Origin: Pseudomonas laurylsulfativorans
GTDB taxonomy: Bacteria > Pseudomonadota > Gammaproteobacteria > Pseudomonadales > Pseudomonadaceae
Reading direction: 5' to 3'
Length of the DNA stretch: 64,000 bases
NCBI RefSeq assembly: GCF_002906155.1
Contig: NZ_MUJK01000004.1
Span: forward strand, 310,001-374,000
Shown here: piece by piece, positions 1-9,543 of the stretch
Position numbering within the stretch: the stretch's first letter is position 1
How the letters are laid out: each line of letters begins with the position of its first letter
Translations under genes and position numbers: made by a program
Notes under the pieces: model-generated
Told to the model about the DNA's origin: nothing
The model's database searches: none
The model's input: only the letters and a program-made list of their open reading frames with translations

Positions 1-2
1 CC

Positions 3-725
<723 letters not shown>

Positions 726-2120
726 ATGAAATATCTGCCGCTGTTTCACAACCTTCGCGGCAGTCGTGTGTTGGTCGTCGGCGGGGGGGAAATTGCCTTG
801 CGCAAATCCCGCCTGCTGGCCGATGCCGGTGCGCTGCTGCGGGTGGTTGCACCTGAAATCGAAGCGCAACTGCGCGAGCTGGTTACCGGCAGCGGTGGCG
901 AGTGCCTGGTGCGTGGCTACGCCGAAGCGGATCTGGACGGTTGCGGGCTGATCATTGCCGCCACCGACGACGAGGCGCTGAACGCACAAGTCTCCGCCGA
1001 TGCCCATCGGCGTTGCGTGCCGGTCAACGTGGTGGACGCGCCAGCCCTGTGCAGCGTGATATTCCCGGCCATCGTTGACCGCTCCCCGCTGATCATTGCA
1101 GTGTCCAGCGGCGGCGATGCGCCGGTGCTGGCGCGTTTGATCCGCGCCAAGATCGAAACCTGGATTCCTTCCACCTACGGTCACCTGGCTGGTTTGGCGG
1201 CGCGTTTTCGTCATCAGGTCAAAGGCCTGTTTCCGGATGTGCAGCAGCGTCGGGCTTTCTGGGAAGACGTTTTCCAGGGGCCGATTGCCGACCGACAATT
1301 GGCCGGGCAGGGCGCTGAAGCCGAGCGCTTGTTGCAAGCGAAGATCGATGGCGAAGCGCCAGTGGCGACCGGTGAAGTCTATCTGGTGGGTGCAGGACCA
1401 GGTGACCCCGATCTGCTGACGTTCAAGGCATTGCGACTGATGCAGCAAGCCGATGTAGTGCTGTACGACCGTTTGGTGGCGCCGACGATTCTCGAACTGT
1501 GCCGTCGCGACGCCGAACGGGTTTACGTCGGTAAGCGCCGTGCCGATCACGCTGTGCCGCAGGACCAGATCAACCAGCAATTGGTGGACCTGGCCAAACA
1601 GGGCAAGCGTGTGGTGCGGTTGAAGGGCGGCGATCCGTTCATCTTCGGTCGTGGTGGTGAAGAGATCGAGGAACTGGCGGCCCATGGCATCCCGTTCCAG
1701 GTCGTGCCGGGGATCACGGCGGCCAGTGGTTGCGCGGCCTATGCCGGGATTCCGCTGACCCACCGCGATTATGCGCAATCGGTTCGTTTCATCACCGGCC
1801 ACCTCAAGGACGGCTCCAGCGATTTGCCATGGGCCGACCTGGTCGCGCCAGCGCAAACCCTGGTGTTCTACATGGGGCTGGTGGGCTTGCCGATCATCTG
1901 CGAACAGTTGATCAAGCATGGTCGCGCCGCCGATACCCCGGCGGCACTGATCCAGCAGGGCACCACGGTCAATCAGCGGGTGTTTACCGGCACCCTGGCG
2001 GACCTGCCACGGCTGGTGGCGGAGCATGAAGTGCATGCGCCGACATTGGTGATCGTCGGTGAAGTGGTGCAGCTGCGCGAGAAACTGGCGTGGTTCGAAG
2101 GGGCTCAGGGGCAGGTCTGA
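726..2120 (+). CDS. cysG: Siroheme synthase, trifunctional CysG
   Basis: Makes siroheme, the cofactor of sulfite and nitrite reductases, from uroporphyrinogen III: two SAM-dependent methylations, NAD-dependent dehydrogenation and iron insertion. The 464 residues match the fused enzyme. The N-terminal ~210 residues form the dehydrogenase/ferrochelatase half, with a glycine-rich NAD loop ([15 protein letters not shown]) and the [13 protein letters not shown] segment that carries the regulatory serine in enteric homologues. The C-terminal half is the uroporphyrinogen methyltransferase ([24 protein letters not shown]). The ATG directly abuts the serS stop codon. Its product serves the same sulfur economy as the nearby tus genes. 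Confidence 0.98.
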   Translation: MKYLPLFHNLRGSRVLVVGGGEIALRKSRLLADAGALLRVVAPEIEAQLRELVTGSGGECLVRGYAEADLDGCGLIIAATDDEALNAQVSADAHRRCVPVNVVDAPALCSVIFPAIVDRSPLIIAVSSGGDAPVLARLIRAKIETWIPSTYGHLAGLAARFRHQVKGLFPDVQQRRAFWEDVFQGPIADRQLAGQGAEAERLLQAKIDGEAPVATGEVYLVGAGPGDPDLLTFKALRLMQQADVVLYDRLVAPTILELCRRDAERVYVGKRRADHAVPQDQINQQLVDLAKQGKRVVRLKGGDPFIFGRGGEEIEELAAHGIPFQVVPGITAASGCAAYAGIPLTHRDYAQSVRFITGHLKDGSSDLPWADLVAPAQTLVFYMGLVGLPIICEQLIKHGRAADTPAALIQQGTTVNQRVFTGTLADLPRLVAEHEVHAPTLVIVGEVVQLREKLAWFEGAQGQV

Positions 2121-2122
2121 TT

Positions 2123-2256
2123 TGTGGCGAGGGGGCTTGCCCCCGTTGGGGCGCGAAGCGGCCCTGAAACCAGAGAATTAGATCTTGTTGAAAGATCGCG
2201 TTCGCTGATTTTACGTCTGCTTCGCAGCCGAACGGGGGCAAGCCCCCCTCGCCACC
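2123..2256. repeat. REP/REPIN inverted repeat, GTGGCGAG type
   Basis: Two facing arms (GTGGCGAGGGGGCTTGCCCC and its complement, with one extra G in the right arm) flank about 85 bases of spacer. It lies between the convergent cysG and glutathione transferase genes and could act as a transcript 3' end structure. Confidence 0.85.
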
Positions 2257-2291
2257 ATTGATCTTGGCCACTTTCAAAATTCAGATCATAT

Positions 2292-3299
2292 TCAGGCCTT
2301 GCGCCAAACCCCTTTCCCGCTCAACCGCTCCCGATCATGGGGCGCGGTGAAGTCCTGTGCCGGGCCTTTGGGCACCACACCCGTCGGGTTGATGGTGCGG
2401 TGGCTGGCGTAGTAGTGGTACTTGATGTGGGTAAAGTCCACCGTCTCGGCAATGCCCGGCCACTGATAGATCTCGCGTAGCCAGTTCGACAGGTTCGGAT
2501 AATCCGCAATCCGCCGCAGATTGCACTTGAAGTGCCCGTAGTACACCGCGTCAAAACGAATCAGCGTGGTGAACAGGCGGATGTCCGCTTCGGTCAGGTA
2601 CTCGCCTGCCAGATAGCGATTGGCGCTTAGCAGCAGCTCCAGGCGGTCCAGTTCGGCAAACACCTCATCGAAGGCTTCTTCATAAGCCTGTTGCGACGTG
2701 GCAAACCCGGCGCGGTACACGCCGTTGTTCACCGCCGGGTAGATCCGCTCGTTCAGCGCATCAATCTCGCCGCGCAGTGGCGCCGGGTAGAAGTCCAGGT
2801 CATTGCCGGTCAAATCATCGAAGGCACCGTTGAACATGCGGATGATTTCCGCTGATTCATTGTTGACGATGCGCTTTTGCTGTTTGTCCCACAGCACCGG
2901 TACGGTGACGCGGCCGGTGTAGTCGGCAGTGTCGGCGGTGTAGCGCTGGTGCATGAAGTCAAAATGGTCGAGTTTGTCGCCGGTCGAACCGAGGTTCTGG
3001 TCGAAGGTCCAGCCGTTTTCCAGCATCAACCAACTGACCACCGAGACGTCGATCAGGCTCTCGAGGCCTTTGAGTTTGCGCAGGATCAGCGTGCGATGGG
3101 CCCATGGACAGGCTAGGGACACGTACAGGTGATAGCGCCCGGGTTCGGCGGCGAAACCACCGACGCCGGTTGGTCCGGGCTTGCCGTCAGCGGTCAACCA
3201 GTTGCGGCGTTGCGCCTGTTCACGCTGGAACGCGCCGTCCTTGCTGCTTTCGTACCACTTGTCCTGCCAGCGGCCATCGACTAACAAACCCATGTTCAA
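2292..3299 (-). CDS. Glutathionyl-hydroquinone reductase (xi-class glutathione S-transferase)
   Basis: Cytoplasmic xi-class GST that reduces glutathionyl-hydroquinones to hydroquinones, as do E. coli YqjG and PcpF-type proteins. The 335-residue length is typical. The family signature CPWAHRT, with the catalytic cysteine, is at about residues 64-70, inside the thioredoxin-fold domain. A helical C-terminal GST domain follows, including the ANRYLAGEYLTEADIRLFTTLIRFD segment typical of this class. The gene stands alone, convergent with cysG. The exact physiological quinone substrate cannot be read from sequence. Confidence 0.93.
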   Translation of the reverse strand: MNMGLLVDGRWQDKWYESSKDGAFQREQAQRRNWLTADGKPGPTGVGGFAAEPGRYHLYVSLACPWAHRTLILRKLKGLESLIDVSVVSWLMLENGWTFDQNLGSTGDKLDHFDFMHQRYTADTADYTGRVTVPVLWDKQQKRIVNNESAEIIRMFNGAFDDLTGNDLDFYPAPLRGEIDALNERIYPAVNNGVYRAGFATSQQAYEEAFDEVFAELDRLELLLSANRYLAGEYLTEADIRLFTTLIRFDAVYYGHFKCNLRRIADYPNLSNWLREIYQWPGIAETVDFTHIKYHYYASHRTINPTGVVPKGPAQDFTAPHDRERLSGKGVWRKA

Positions 3300-3385
3300 G
3301 ACTCCCGAAAACCAATAATCGTTGGAGTCGAGTCTATTCCGATGAGTTCGAACAAAAAGCGCAAAGATCGGGCGTGAATGATCGG

Positions 3386-4387
3386 TTAAATCGATTTATT
3401 CCGTGCGGCCCAGTATTGCTCGGCGGTTTCGAATGCCTGTTCGCGGCTCTGTCCGAGACCGCGCAGGGCCAGGGCCATGGTCGAAATCAAGGCCATTTGC
3501 GGGTAGCTGTCGACCACGTCGCCACGCCATACCGCTTTCAAGTGCTCGGGATCGAGCGCGGCAGGTTTGACATGACGTTGCGCGGACAATTGCGGCCATT
3601 CTTCGTCCCAGCTCTCGCCGCCGGTGGTGCCGTACAGGTGGCTGTCGGCATCCGGATTGATCTCGATTTCACCGCCATCGCCCTTGATCACGATGGCCGT
3701 ATCACCGAGCAGTCCGCTGGCGTCACGGTGCACGGCTTGATAGCCAGGGTGGAAAATACTCTGCAGGCCGCAGCGCGCGCCCAGTGGATTGAGAATCCGC
3801 GCCAGCGAGTGGATTGGCGAGCGCAGGCCGAGGGTGTTGCGCAGGTCGATCATCCGTTGCAGCTGCGGCGCCCAGTCCATCAATGGCATGAAGGCCAGCC
3901 CGCCGTTATCCAGTGCCGAACCCACTTGTTGCCAGTTGCGGCACAGCGGAATGTTCAATTCGCCCAGCAGTTGCTCGCTGTACAAGCGACCGGCCGTGTG
4001 GGCGCCGCCGCCGTGCATGAAAATCCGCACGCCGTTTTGTGCCAGGCACTTGGCCGCCAACAGATACCACGGCAGATGGCGTTTCTTGCCGGCATAGGTC
4101 GGCCAATCCAGATCCACCGCCAGTGCCGGAGGGTTCAGGCGTTCGCGCAAGGCCTCGGTGAAGCCCGCCATCTCCTCGAAGCTTTCTTCCTTGTGCCGCA
4201 ACAACATCAGGAACGCGCCGAGCTGGGTCTGCTCGACCTTTTCATCGAGCACCATGCCCATGGCTTCGCGGGCCTCATCGCGGGTCAGGTCGCGGGCGCC
4301 GCGTTTGCCTTTGCCAAGGATCCGCACGAACTGGGCGAACGGATGCTCGGCGGGCGTTTCGAGTGTCAGTGCTGGGTAATCGGTCAT
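3386..4387 (-). CDS. YbiB/TrpD2-like glycosyl transferase family protein
   Basis: Belongs to the anthranilate phosphoribosyltransferase fold family (TrpD2/YbiB). YbiB proteins bind nucleic acid and are not known to act in tryptophan synthesis. I chose the ATG at 4387 (MTDYPALTLE, 333 residues) because it overlaps the TusE stop codon as ATGA. An open frame continues upstream to 4585, but it only overlays tusE. The N-terminal helical domain (EAREAMGMVLDEKVEQTQLGAF) and a glycine-rich FMHGGGAHTAGRLYS loop are visible. It is the last gene of the tusDCBE operon. Its part in tRNA or nucleic-acid metabolism is inferred from that context. Confidence 0.88.
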   Translation of the reverse strand: MTDYPALTLETPAEHPFAQFVRILGKGKRGARDLTRDEAREAMGMVLDEKVEQTQLGAFLMLLRHKEESFEEMAGFTEALRERLNPPALAVDLDWPTYAGKKRHLPWYLLAAKCLAQNGVRIFMHGGGAHTAGRLYSEQLLGELNIPLCRNWQQVGSALDNGGLAFMPLMDWAPQLQRMIDLRNTLGLRSPIHSLARILNPLGARCGLQSIFHPGYQAVHRDASGLLGDTAIVIKGDGGEIEINPDADSHLYGTTGGESWDEEWPQLSAQRHVKPAALDPEHLKAVWRGDVVDSYPQMALISTMALALRGLGQSREQAFETAEQYWAARNKSI

Positions 4388-4719
4388 AAGCAATTCGTCG
4401 GTTTGGGCAGGCCCGCCAGTTTCGCGGCGAGTTTGGCGGGAGTGCCTTTGAACAGTCGGTTCAGGTGCAGGCTGTTGCCTTTTTCCGGGCCGAGTTTCAG
4501 GGCGGTGTACTTGATCAATGGGCGGGTGGCCGGCGACAGCTGGAACTCGGCGTAGAAGCTGCGCAGCAGTTCGAGCACTTCCCAATGTTCGGGCGTCAAC
4601 TCGATCTCTTCGGCAGCCGCCAGGGCACTGGCCACATCGGCAGACCAGTCACTCAGCTCGACCAGGAAACCATCCTTGTCCAGCTCGATGGCGCGGGCGC
4701 CGACCGTCAATGCATTCAT
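4384..4719 (-). CDS. tusE: TusE sulfurtransferase (DsrC/TusE family)
   Basis: Final sulfur carrier of the Tus relay: it accepts persulfide sulfur from TusBCD and hands it to MnmA for 2-thiolation of the wobble uridine (mnm5s2U) of tRNA. The product is 111 residues. The conserved C-terminal arm ends KPTNCL with the sulfur-carrying cysteine in the penultimate position, as required in this family. The ATG at 4719 is chosen because upstream codons only overlay tusB. Its stop overlaps the start of the YbiB-like gene, and its start overlaps the end of tusB, showing tight translational coupling. Confidence 0.96.
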   Translation of the reverse strand: MNALTVGARAIELDKDGFLVELSDWSADVASALAAAEEIELTPEHWEVLELLRSFYAEFQLSPATRPLIKYTALKLGPEKGNSLHLNRLFKGTPAKLAAKLAGLPKPTNCL

Positions 4720-5009
4720 AGCCAACTGTTGACCTTGTCGTAGTGAATCGACAGTTCGACGAAGGCCGGGTAATCGATGGCCTTGGCCCAATCTGGAACC
4801 GCAAGCGCTCGGGCCTGGGCATCTTCGGCCAGGACGAACAGGTTCAGGCCGCGGGTGCTGAGCGCCGTGAACGGCGCGGTGCCTGGCTGCAACGCATAGG
4901 CCGCATCACCGGACAGCAGCAAGCCATCGTTGGCGCCGATCACGCGCAGGCAACTGGTCAGGCGTTCGTCGCCGAACGGGGAATGAGACAACACATGCAA
5001 AGTCGACAT
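4716..5009 (-). CDS. tusB: Sulfurtransferase complex subunit TusB
   Basis: A 97-residue DsrH/TusB-family subunit of the cytoplasmic TusBCD heterohexamer, which moves sulfur from TusA to TusE during tRNA 2-thiouridine formation. It starts MSTLHVLSHSPFGDERLTSC and ends FVELSIHYDKVNSWL, both typical of the family. It overlaps tusE by four bases and its start codon overlaps the end of tusC, so it sits inside the tusD-C-B-E-ybiB operon. Confidence 0.95.
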   Translation of the reverse strand: MSTLHVLSHSPFGDERLTSCLRVIGANDGLLLSGDAAYALQPGTAPFTALSTRGLNLFVLAEDAQARALAVPDWAKAIDYPAFVELSIHYDKVNSWL

Positions 5010-5371
5010 CAGAGGGTGATCACTTGGTCGTAACGGTCAATGAGGGCGGTGATTTCGTGGGCGGCCAACACCCGGGCCTCTTCCAGCGACAGGCCGCTCG
5101 GGTCGAGGCCGCGTTGGGTGAGGCTGTCGCCACAGGCGAACAGCTCCTCGACACCGAACATCGGCAGGGCTTGCAGGTTGGCGCTCAGGTCTTTCTGTTG
5201 CAGGGCCTTGGCGTTCTGACCGGCGGCCAGCTGGAACACGCCGTCGTCGAGAAACAACAGACCAATCGGCAAGTCGAAGGCGCCGCCGGCCAGCACGATA
5301 TCCAGCGCTTCCCGCGCGCTCGGGCCGGACCATGGCGACTGGCGGCTGATGATCAACAAGGATTTGGCCAT
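5009..5371 (-). CDS. tusC: Sulfurtransferase complex subunit TusC
   Basis: A 120-residue DsrF/TusC-family subunit of the TusBCD sulfur relay for tRNA thiolation. MAKSLLIISRQSPWSGPSAR is the usual N-terminus, followed by the DsrE-like alpha/beta core (ALDIVLAGGAFDLPIGLLFLDDGVF). It lies one base downstream of the tusD stop and overlaps tusB, consistent with co-translation in a complex. No catalytic cysteine is expected in this subunit. Confidence 0.95.
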   Translation of the reverse strand: MAKSLLIISRQSPWSGPSAREALDIVLAGGAFDLPIGLLFLDDGVFQLAAGQNAKALQQKDLSANLQALPMFGVEELFACGDSLTQRGLDPSGLSLEEARVLAAHEITALIDRYDQVITL

Positions 5372-5372
5372 G

Positions 5373-5765
5373 TCATGCGCCTCCGAAACAGATCAGGCGG
5401 TCGGCATCCTGCGCCGCGTCATGCAATTGGCCGAGGCCGGACAGTTCCCACGGCGCACCGACGGCTACCGCCTCGCGTTGATAGCGCTTGGCTTCTTCCT
5501 CGTTCAATACGCCACGACGCAGGGCAGCGGCGATGCACACCACGCCATCGAGTTGATGGTCGCTGACGAATGTACGCCATTGTTTGGGCAGGTCCAGTTC
5601 ATCCTGGGGCGTGACCACGCTGGCGGATGCGTTGTAGACACCGTCCTGATAGAAAAACAGCCGGACAATCTCGTGCCCGCCGGCCAGCGCCGCTTGGGCG
5701 AACAGCAGGGCGCGGCGCGAGGAGGGCGCGTGGGCGGCGGAAAACACGGCGATGGCGAATTTCAT
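5373..5765 (-). CDS. tusD: Sulfurtransferase complex subunit TusD
   Basis: First gene of the tus operon; the product is the active subunit of TusBCD, carrying the persulfide on a conserved cysteine. That cysteine is visible in DGVVCIAAALRRGV. The 130 residues start MKFAIAVFSAAHAPSSRRAL. Ten upstream codons (to 5795) are open but carry no ribosome binding site. The DsrE/DsrF fold is supported by FAQAALAGGHEIVRLFFYQDGV. Context: tusD-C-B-E-ybiB all read leftward with overlaps or one-base gaps. Confidence 0.95.
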   Translation of the reverse strand: MKFAIAVFSAAHAPSSRRALLFAQAALAGGHEIVRLFFYQDGVYNASASVVTPQDELDLPKQWRTFVSDHQLDGVVCIAAALRRGVLNEEEAKRYQREAVAVGAPWELSGLGQLHDAAQDADRLICFGGA

Positions 5766-5847
5766 GGAGCACTCGATCAGCAAAACTGCGGCCATGATAA
5801 TGCTTTATCGGCGGTGCGGCTAAAGTGATGTTGTCTGGGCGGGCCTC

Positions 5848-5919
5848 ATCGCTGGCAAGCCAGCTCCTACAGGGTATACGTCGGTCACAGAACCTGTAGG
5901 CGCTGGCTTGCCAGCGATA
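5848..5919. repeat. REP pair in opposite polarity
   Basis: Two REP arms (CTGGCAAGCCAGCTCCTACAGG and its complement) meet tail to tail, the reverse of the polarity at most other sites in this window. They lie between the tus operon and the DUF1275 gene. Confidence 0.75.
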
Positions 5920-5943
5920 GCGGCCGAACAGGCGATGTAAGTC

Positions 5944-6648
5944 TCAGCGCGGCATATATCCCAACTGCCAGCGCCGCGGGATCTTCAACGACAACACTCC
6001 GAGCGCGGCAGCCAGCAGGCCGCTGGCAAACAACGCCTTTAGCCCCAGGTGATGTTCCAGCACGGCACCGAGCACCGCGCCGGCGAACATGCCGGTCCAG
6101 GGGATCAATTGCACGCGCCAGCCGTTACGGCGCTCGCCGAGCATCCAGCGTCCCAGTCCGCGGCCGAAACGCGACAAGGCACCGGTGACGTAGGTCAGGC
6201 CTACTGGCAGGCCGTTCACTTCTTCCACCGCGGCGTTGAGCATGCCCATTGCAATGATCGCCGCCAGCAGGGCGGGCAGCTGCGCGTCGAAAGGCCAGGC
6301 TGCGGCGGCGCACAGCAGGGTGGCGATGCACAGCAACAAGGGCAGGGCCCGACGGCCACCCAGGCGGCTGACGATAATGCCCAGCGCGTTGCCGACGATG
6401 AAGGTAGCGACAAGGATCACCAGGCGCAGGGTCAAGCCAAGGTCGCCAGCGCTGATGGCGACAGCCATCCGGGTGGTATTGCCGCTCATGAACGAGACGA
6501 AGTCGCCGCTGGCCATGAAGCCGATGGCGTCGGTCATGCCAGCGAGAACCGAGAGCATGGCCACCAGGCTCAGGCCAATGCGCCCGCGCCATTTCTGCGT
6601 GTGCAAATGACCGGGGCTGGCGTGGGTCCTGGTGGTGTTGGGCAGCAT
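5944..6648 (-). CDS. YoaK/DUF1275 family membrane protein
   Basis: A 234-residue inner-membrane protein of the DUF1275 (YoaK-like) family, whose transport role is not established. Family hallmarks are the first membrane segment GLSLVAMLSVLAGMTDAIGF followed by the SGDFVSFMSGNTTR motif, then about five more hydrophobic segments. A short hydrophilic N-terminus (about 25 residues) precedes it. It is monocistronic, between a REP pair and a small-gene pair on the same strand. Confidence 0.88.
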   Translation of the reverse strand: MLPNTTRTHASPGHLHTQKWRGRIGLSLVAMLSVLAGMTDAIGFMASGDFVSFMSGNTTRMAVAISAGDLGLTLRLVILVATFIVGNALGIIVSRLGGRRALPLLLCIATLLCAAAAWPFDAQLPALLAAIIAMGMLNAAVEEVNGLPVGLTYVTGALSRFGRGLGRWMLGERRNGWRVQLIPWTGMFAGAVLGAVLEHHLGLKALFASGLLAAALGVLSLKIPRRWQLGYMPR

Positions 6649-6673
6649 CGGTGACGGGGTCCTTGAACAGTGC

Positions 6674-7003
6674 TTACGGTTTTATCCCATACAACTCGCA
6701 ATATTCCAGCCAGTCCATACCGGCCATTTCTGCCACTTCCCGGTGCACTTCAAGGCGCTGCGCTTCGTAGTCTTCGGCTGTAGCAGCCGTCAGTTGCAGC
6801 GTCAGCTCCCAGGCGAACAGTCCGAGGCGCTCGGCTTCGGCTTCGAAAGCCTCATGCAAGCGTTCGTCGCGGTACTGCGCCTGGGTTTCACCCTTGGCCT
6901 GGGCCAGCAACGGGTTGAGATTGTCGAGGTCGTGGCGCAACTGGGGGCGTTCGTCGAGAAAACGCTTCAGTGCCTGCTCATGCTGCTGTTCGCTTGCCGC
7001 CAT
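6674..7003 (-). CDS. Small conserved protein, possibly DUF6388 family
   Basis: A 109-residue soluble, mostly helical, glutamate-rich protein with no catalytic motif that I can name. The ATG at 7003 is chosen because AAGGAG stands six bases upstream; codons further upstream overlay the intergenic gap. The C-terminus (MAGMDWLEYCELYGIKP) is aromatic-rich and looks conserved-protein-like. It lies 20 bases downstream of the HTH-like gene at 7024-7272, so the two are probably one transcript. Family assignment is from memory and tentative. Confidence 0.7.
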   Translation of the reverse strand: MAASEQQHEQALKRFLDERPQLRHDLDNLNPLLAQAKGETQAQYRDERLHEAFEAEAERLGLFAWELTLQLTAATAEDYEAQRLEVHREVAEMAGMDWLEYCELYGIKP

Positions 7004-7023
7004 GGTCACTCCTTGAGTGGGGA

Positions 7024-7272
7024 TTACGAAGACTGCTTCTTGCTGGCCTTGGCCGCTGCTGCCAGGCATTCGAGAGCAAACTGCTCGGTGTAGGTCATCT
7101 GGATCGGCGTGGTTTCACCTTTGACGGTTCTTTCGCCGTCGAGGATGTACTTGATCCGCTTGTCGGTGACGCCGATTCGCTTGGCGATCCAGGACGGCGT
7201 CTGACCGATCTGGCTGATCAGCTTGTCGGCATATTCGGTGGTCGGTTTGTAGAACTCGGCGTTGGGTGTCAT
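7024..7272 (-). CDS. Small helix-turn-helix-like protein
   Basis: An 82-residue protein whose central segment (KLISQIGQTPSWIAKRIGV followed by TDKRIKYILDGER) reads as an XRE-like helix-turn-helix. It is probably a small DNA-binding regulator. The second of two in-frame ATGs (7272) is preferred because GGAAA precedes it, while the first at 7287 has no ribosome site. It is the promoter-proximal gene of a pair with 6674-7003. Target genes are unknown. Confidence 0.65.
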   Translation of the reverse strand: MTPNAEFYKPTTEYADKLISQIGQTPSWIAKRIGVTDKRIKYILDGERTVKGETTPIQMTYTEQFALECLAAAAKASKKQSS

Positions 7273-7420
7273 CAGGTTTCCAGTCATGTGTGCGATGCGC
7301 TGCTATTGGCGCGACAGGGTGCGCGAATCGTCGCGTCATGTCGCGGTATAAATGAAGTAAAGCAGAACGATACGGGCTGCCGGGGTGATAAAGTCCGCTT
7401 TTTCCTGATGAGTGTATGCA

Positions 7421-7771
7421 ATGCGAATTCTGATGGTGGCGCTGGCCGTGACTTTGCTGGCGGGATGCGCGGGCTCGGCGATGAACGATGCCCGCACCAA
7501 GGCCCCGTACAAGACCCTGAACTCGGAAAAACCGGCAAAAGACGTTGCCCAGTGCGTGCAATTTTCCTGGCAGGACGAGGCTGTGTTCGGCGTCGATGCC
7601 GCGGCCTATCTGGAGCCTGGCTCGAAGGGCGGCACGACCGTTTATACCCGTTCGGCAGAGTCGTTTGTGGACGTGACCACCGATGCCTCGGGCACAGTGT
7701 TGAGCTACTACGCACAAACGGATGATTTCGTGGCCAAGCGCCGGTTGGCGGCGTTGGCGACTTGCCTGTGA
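7421..7771 (+). CDS. Small lipoprotein of unknown function
   Basis: A 116-residue protein with a lipoprotein signal peptide: MRILMVALAVTLLAGCAGS, where the lipobox LLAGC ends at the cysteine to be lipidated (residue 16). The mature part is about 100 residues, without a nameable domain, ending RLAALATCL. It probably sits on the periplasmic face of the outer membrane, because the residue after the cysteine is alanine, not aspartate. Start chosen at the ATG directly before the signal peptide. It converges on the GNAT gene across a perfect hairpin repeat. Confidence 0.8.
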   Translation: MRILMVALAVTLLAGCAGSAMNDARTKAPYKTLNSEKPAKDVAQCVQFSWQDEAVFGVDAAAYLEPGSKGGTTVYTRSAESFVDVTTDASGTVLSYYAQTDDFVAKRRLAALATCL

Positions 7772-7793
7772 CCTTGTTGACTGGCGCATAACC

Positions 7794-7863
7794 CCTGTAG
7801 GAGCCCGGCTTGCCGGCGATGGCGTTTACGAATTCGCCATCGCCGGCAAGCCGGGCTCCTACA
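7794..7863. repeat. Compact REP pair forming a hairpin
   Basis: CTGTAGGAGCCCGGCTTGCC and its complement face each other around only about a dozen bases, so the transcript would fold into one long, near-perfect stem. It sits exactly between two convergent genes and probably helps end or stabilise both transcripts. Confidence 0.85.
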
Positions 7864-7866
7864 ATG

Positions 7867-8298
7867 TCATGCGATGTAGCTCAGGCGCTTCTGGAAAAAG
7901 AAGTGCTTGTGCCCCGGCGGGTAATCGGCAATGTGCCCGATCTCGCTGTAGCCGCATTTCTTGTAGAACTCCGGCGCCTGGAATTCAAAGGTGTCGAGCC
8001 ACAGCCCGACGCAGCGTCGTTCCCGCGCCAGGTCCTCGGCCATCTGCATCAATTTCGAACCCAGACCCTGTCCCCGCGCCTGTTCCGGCACCACCAGCAA
8101 GTCGATGTACAGCCACTGGTAAAACAATCGGCCATGCAGGCCGCCGAGGATCTCGTCGTTGTCATCGCGCACCAGCAAGGCGATGTGCTCAGGCACGTTA
8201 CCTTCGGCCTTCGAGCCGTTATAGGCGCGCAAGGGTTTGAGGATGGCCTGGCGTTGTTCATCCGTGGGGTTTTGCGACAGTTCGATACGCAGGTTCAT
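7867..8298 (-). CDS. GNAT family N-acetyltransferase
   Basis: A 143-residue Gcn5-related acetyltransferase that transfers acetyl from acetyl-CoA to an unknown amine. The acetyl-CoA binding motif A is visible as LVVPEQARGQGLGSKLM (R/Q-x-x-G-x-G/A type). A short beta strand LYIDLLVV precedes it and the C-terminal YKKCGYSEIGH strand-loop follows. ATG at 8298 (MNLRIELSQN) is preferred; a second ATG four codons upstream is possible. It is monocistronic. Confidence 0.88.
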   Translation of the reverse strand: MNLRIELSQNPTDEQRQAILKPLRAYNGSKAEGNVPEHIALLVRDDNDEILGGLHGRLFYQWLYIDLLVVPEQARGQGLGSKLMQMAEDLARERRCVGLWLDTFEFQAPEFYKKCGYSEIGHIADYPPGHKHFFFQKRLSYIA

Positions 8299-8444
8299 GG
8301 CTATATCCATATGGCATTGAAGCCGCAGCCTATCCCGGTTGCAGCGATTGTTCCATCCCCGGAAAAGTTGAACCGTCGCCAATACGCAGCTGTCATTCCT
8401 TAAGACGCGTCACTCCAGGACGCAGCTGATGAGGAGAACGCCCG

Positions 8445-8882
8445 GTGAACATTTTTGAAGCCTTGCGTGAAAGCCACGAACGCCAACGGACCTATGCCAA
8501 AGCCCTGATCCACACCAGCGGGGACAGCCCTGAACGCGTCGAGGCCTACAAACAACTCAAATCTGAATTGCAGGCTCACGCCACGGCCGAAGAGCGGCAT
8601 TTCTACATCCCGCTGATGGAGTTCGACAACGGGGTCGACCTCAGTCGCCATGCCATCTCCGAACATCACGAAATGGACGAAATGATGGAGGAGCTGGACA
8701 GCACCGAGATGTCCAGCCCGGCTTGGCTGGCGACCGCGAAGAAACTCTCGGAGAAGGTGCATCACCATCTCAAGGAAGAGGAGCAGAAGTTCTTCCAGAT
8801 GGCCGGCAAACTGCTCGACGACGAACAGAAAGAGACGCTGGCCGGGCAGTATGAGAAGGAGTTCAAGGCGCAGCTTGCTTGA
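8445..8882 (+). CDS. Hemerythrin domain-containing protein
   Basis: A 145-residue four-helix hemerythrin-fold protein. Likely diiron ligands are spread along the helices: H11 (ESHERQ), HATAEERHFY, SEHHEMDEMMEE and HHHLKEEEQKFF, giving the histidine/glutamate pattern of the family. Such proteins bind oxygen or respond to NO, iron or peroxide; which applies here is not clear. It starts with GTG at 8445 behind a good GAGGAG ribosome site. It lies alone between GNAT and the Nudix gene. Confidence 0.88.
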   Translation: MNIFEALRESHERQRTYAKALIHTSGDSPERVEAYKQLKSELQAHATAEERHFYIPLMEFDNGVDLSRHAISEHHEMDEMMEELDSTEMSSPAWLATAKKLSEKVHHHLKEEEQKFFQMAGKLLDDEQKETLAGQYEKEFKAQLA

Positions 8883-8939
8883 GGGGGCCTTTATTCACCT
8901 AACATGTGCACCCTCTGACAAAAAACAGGATGCGTTGTC

Positions 8940-9533
8940 ATGTCGAACACGGCCGAGCGGGTCAACATCGTCGAGTCTCAGGTGTTGTCCCACGACTGGT
9001 ACCTGCTCAAGAAAATCACCTTCGATTACCAACGCAACAACGGCGAGTGGCAACGCCAGACCCGCGAAGTCTACGACCGGGGCAATGGCGCGGCGATTCT
9101 CTTGTACAACCGCGAAAAGAGAACCGTGGTACTGACCCGGCAATTTCGCCTGCCGGTGTTCGTCAACGGACACGATGGTCTGTTGATCGAAGTGGCGGCG
9201 GGGCTGCTGGAAGGCGCGGCACCTGAAGACCGCATCCGCGATGAAGCGGAGGAGGAGACCGGTTATCGCGTGCACCATGCGCAAAAGGTATTCGAGGCGT
9301 ACATGAGCCCCGGTTCAGTGACGGAAAAACTGCATTTCTTCATTGCCGAATACGACGCCAGGTCGAAAGTCAGCGCCGGTGGTGGGCTGGAGGCGGAAAC
9401 CGAGGAACTGGAAGTGCTGGAGTGGGCGTTCGAGGACGCGCTCCAAGCGTTCGACCGTGGCGAAATCTGCGACGCCAAGACCATCATGCTGTTGCAGTAT
9501 GCGGCGATGAAAAACCTCTTCGCCCAATCCTGA
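8940..9533 (+). CDS. nudK: NudK-like Nudix hydrolase (GDP-mannose pyrophosphatase type)
   Basis: A 197-residue Nudix enzyme of the NudK/ADP-ribose pyrophosphatase branch, hydrolysing nucleoside diphosphate sugars such as GDP-mannose. The Nudix box runs from GLLEGAAPEDRIRDEAEEETGY (G-x5-E-x7-RE-type, with D replacing the R-following position) near residues 84-105. The upstream strands TVVLTRQFRLPVFVNGHDGLLIEVAAG and downstream SPGSVTEKLHFF match NudK-like proteins. ATG at 8940. It is monocistronic, followed by a REP pair. Confidence 0.88.
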   Translation: MSNTAERVNIVESQVLSHDWYLLKKITFDYQRNNGEWQRQTREVYDRGNGAAILLYNREKRTVVLTRQFRLPVFVNGHDGLLIEVAAGLLEGAAPEDRIRDEAEEETGYRVHHAQKVFEAYMSPGSVTEKLHFFIAEYDARSKVSAGGGLEAETEELEVLEWAFEDALQAFDRGEICDAKTIMLLQYAAMKNLFAQS

Positions 9534-9543
9534 CAAACACGAA

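Noticed and set aside
4388..4585. N-terminal extension of the YbiB-like protein
   Set aside because: The extra 66 codons overlay tusE out of frame; the ATGA overlap start fits better.
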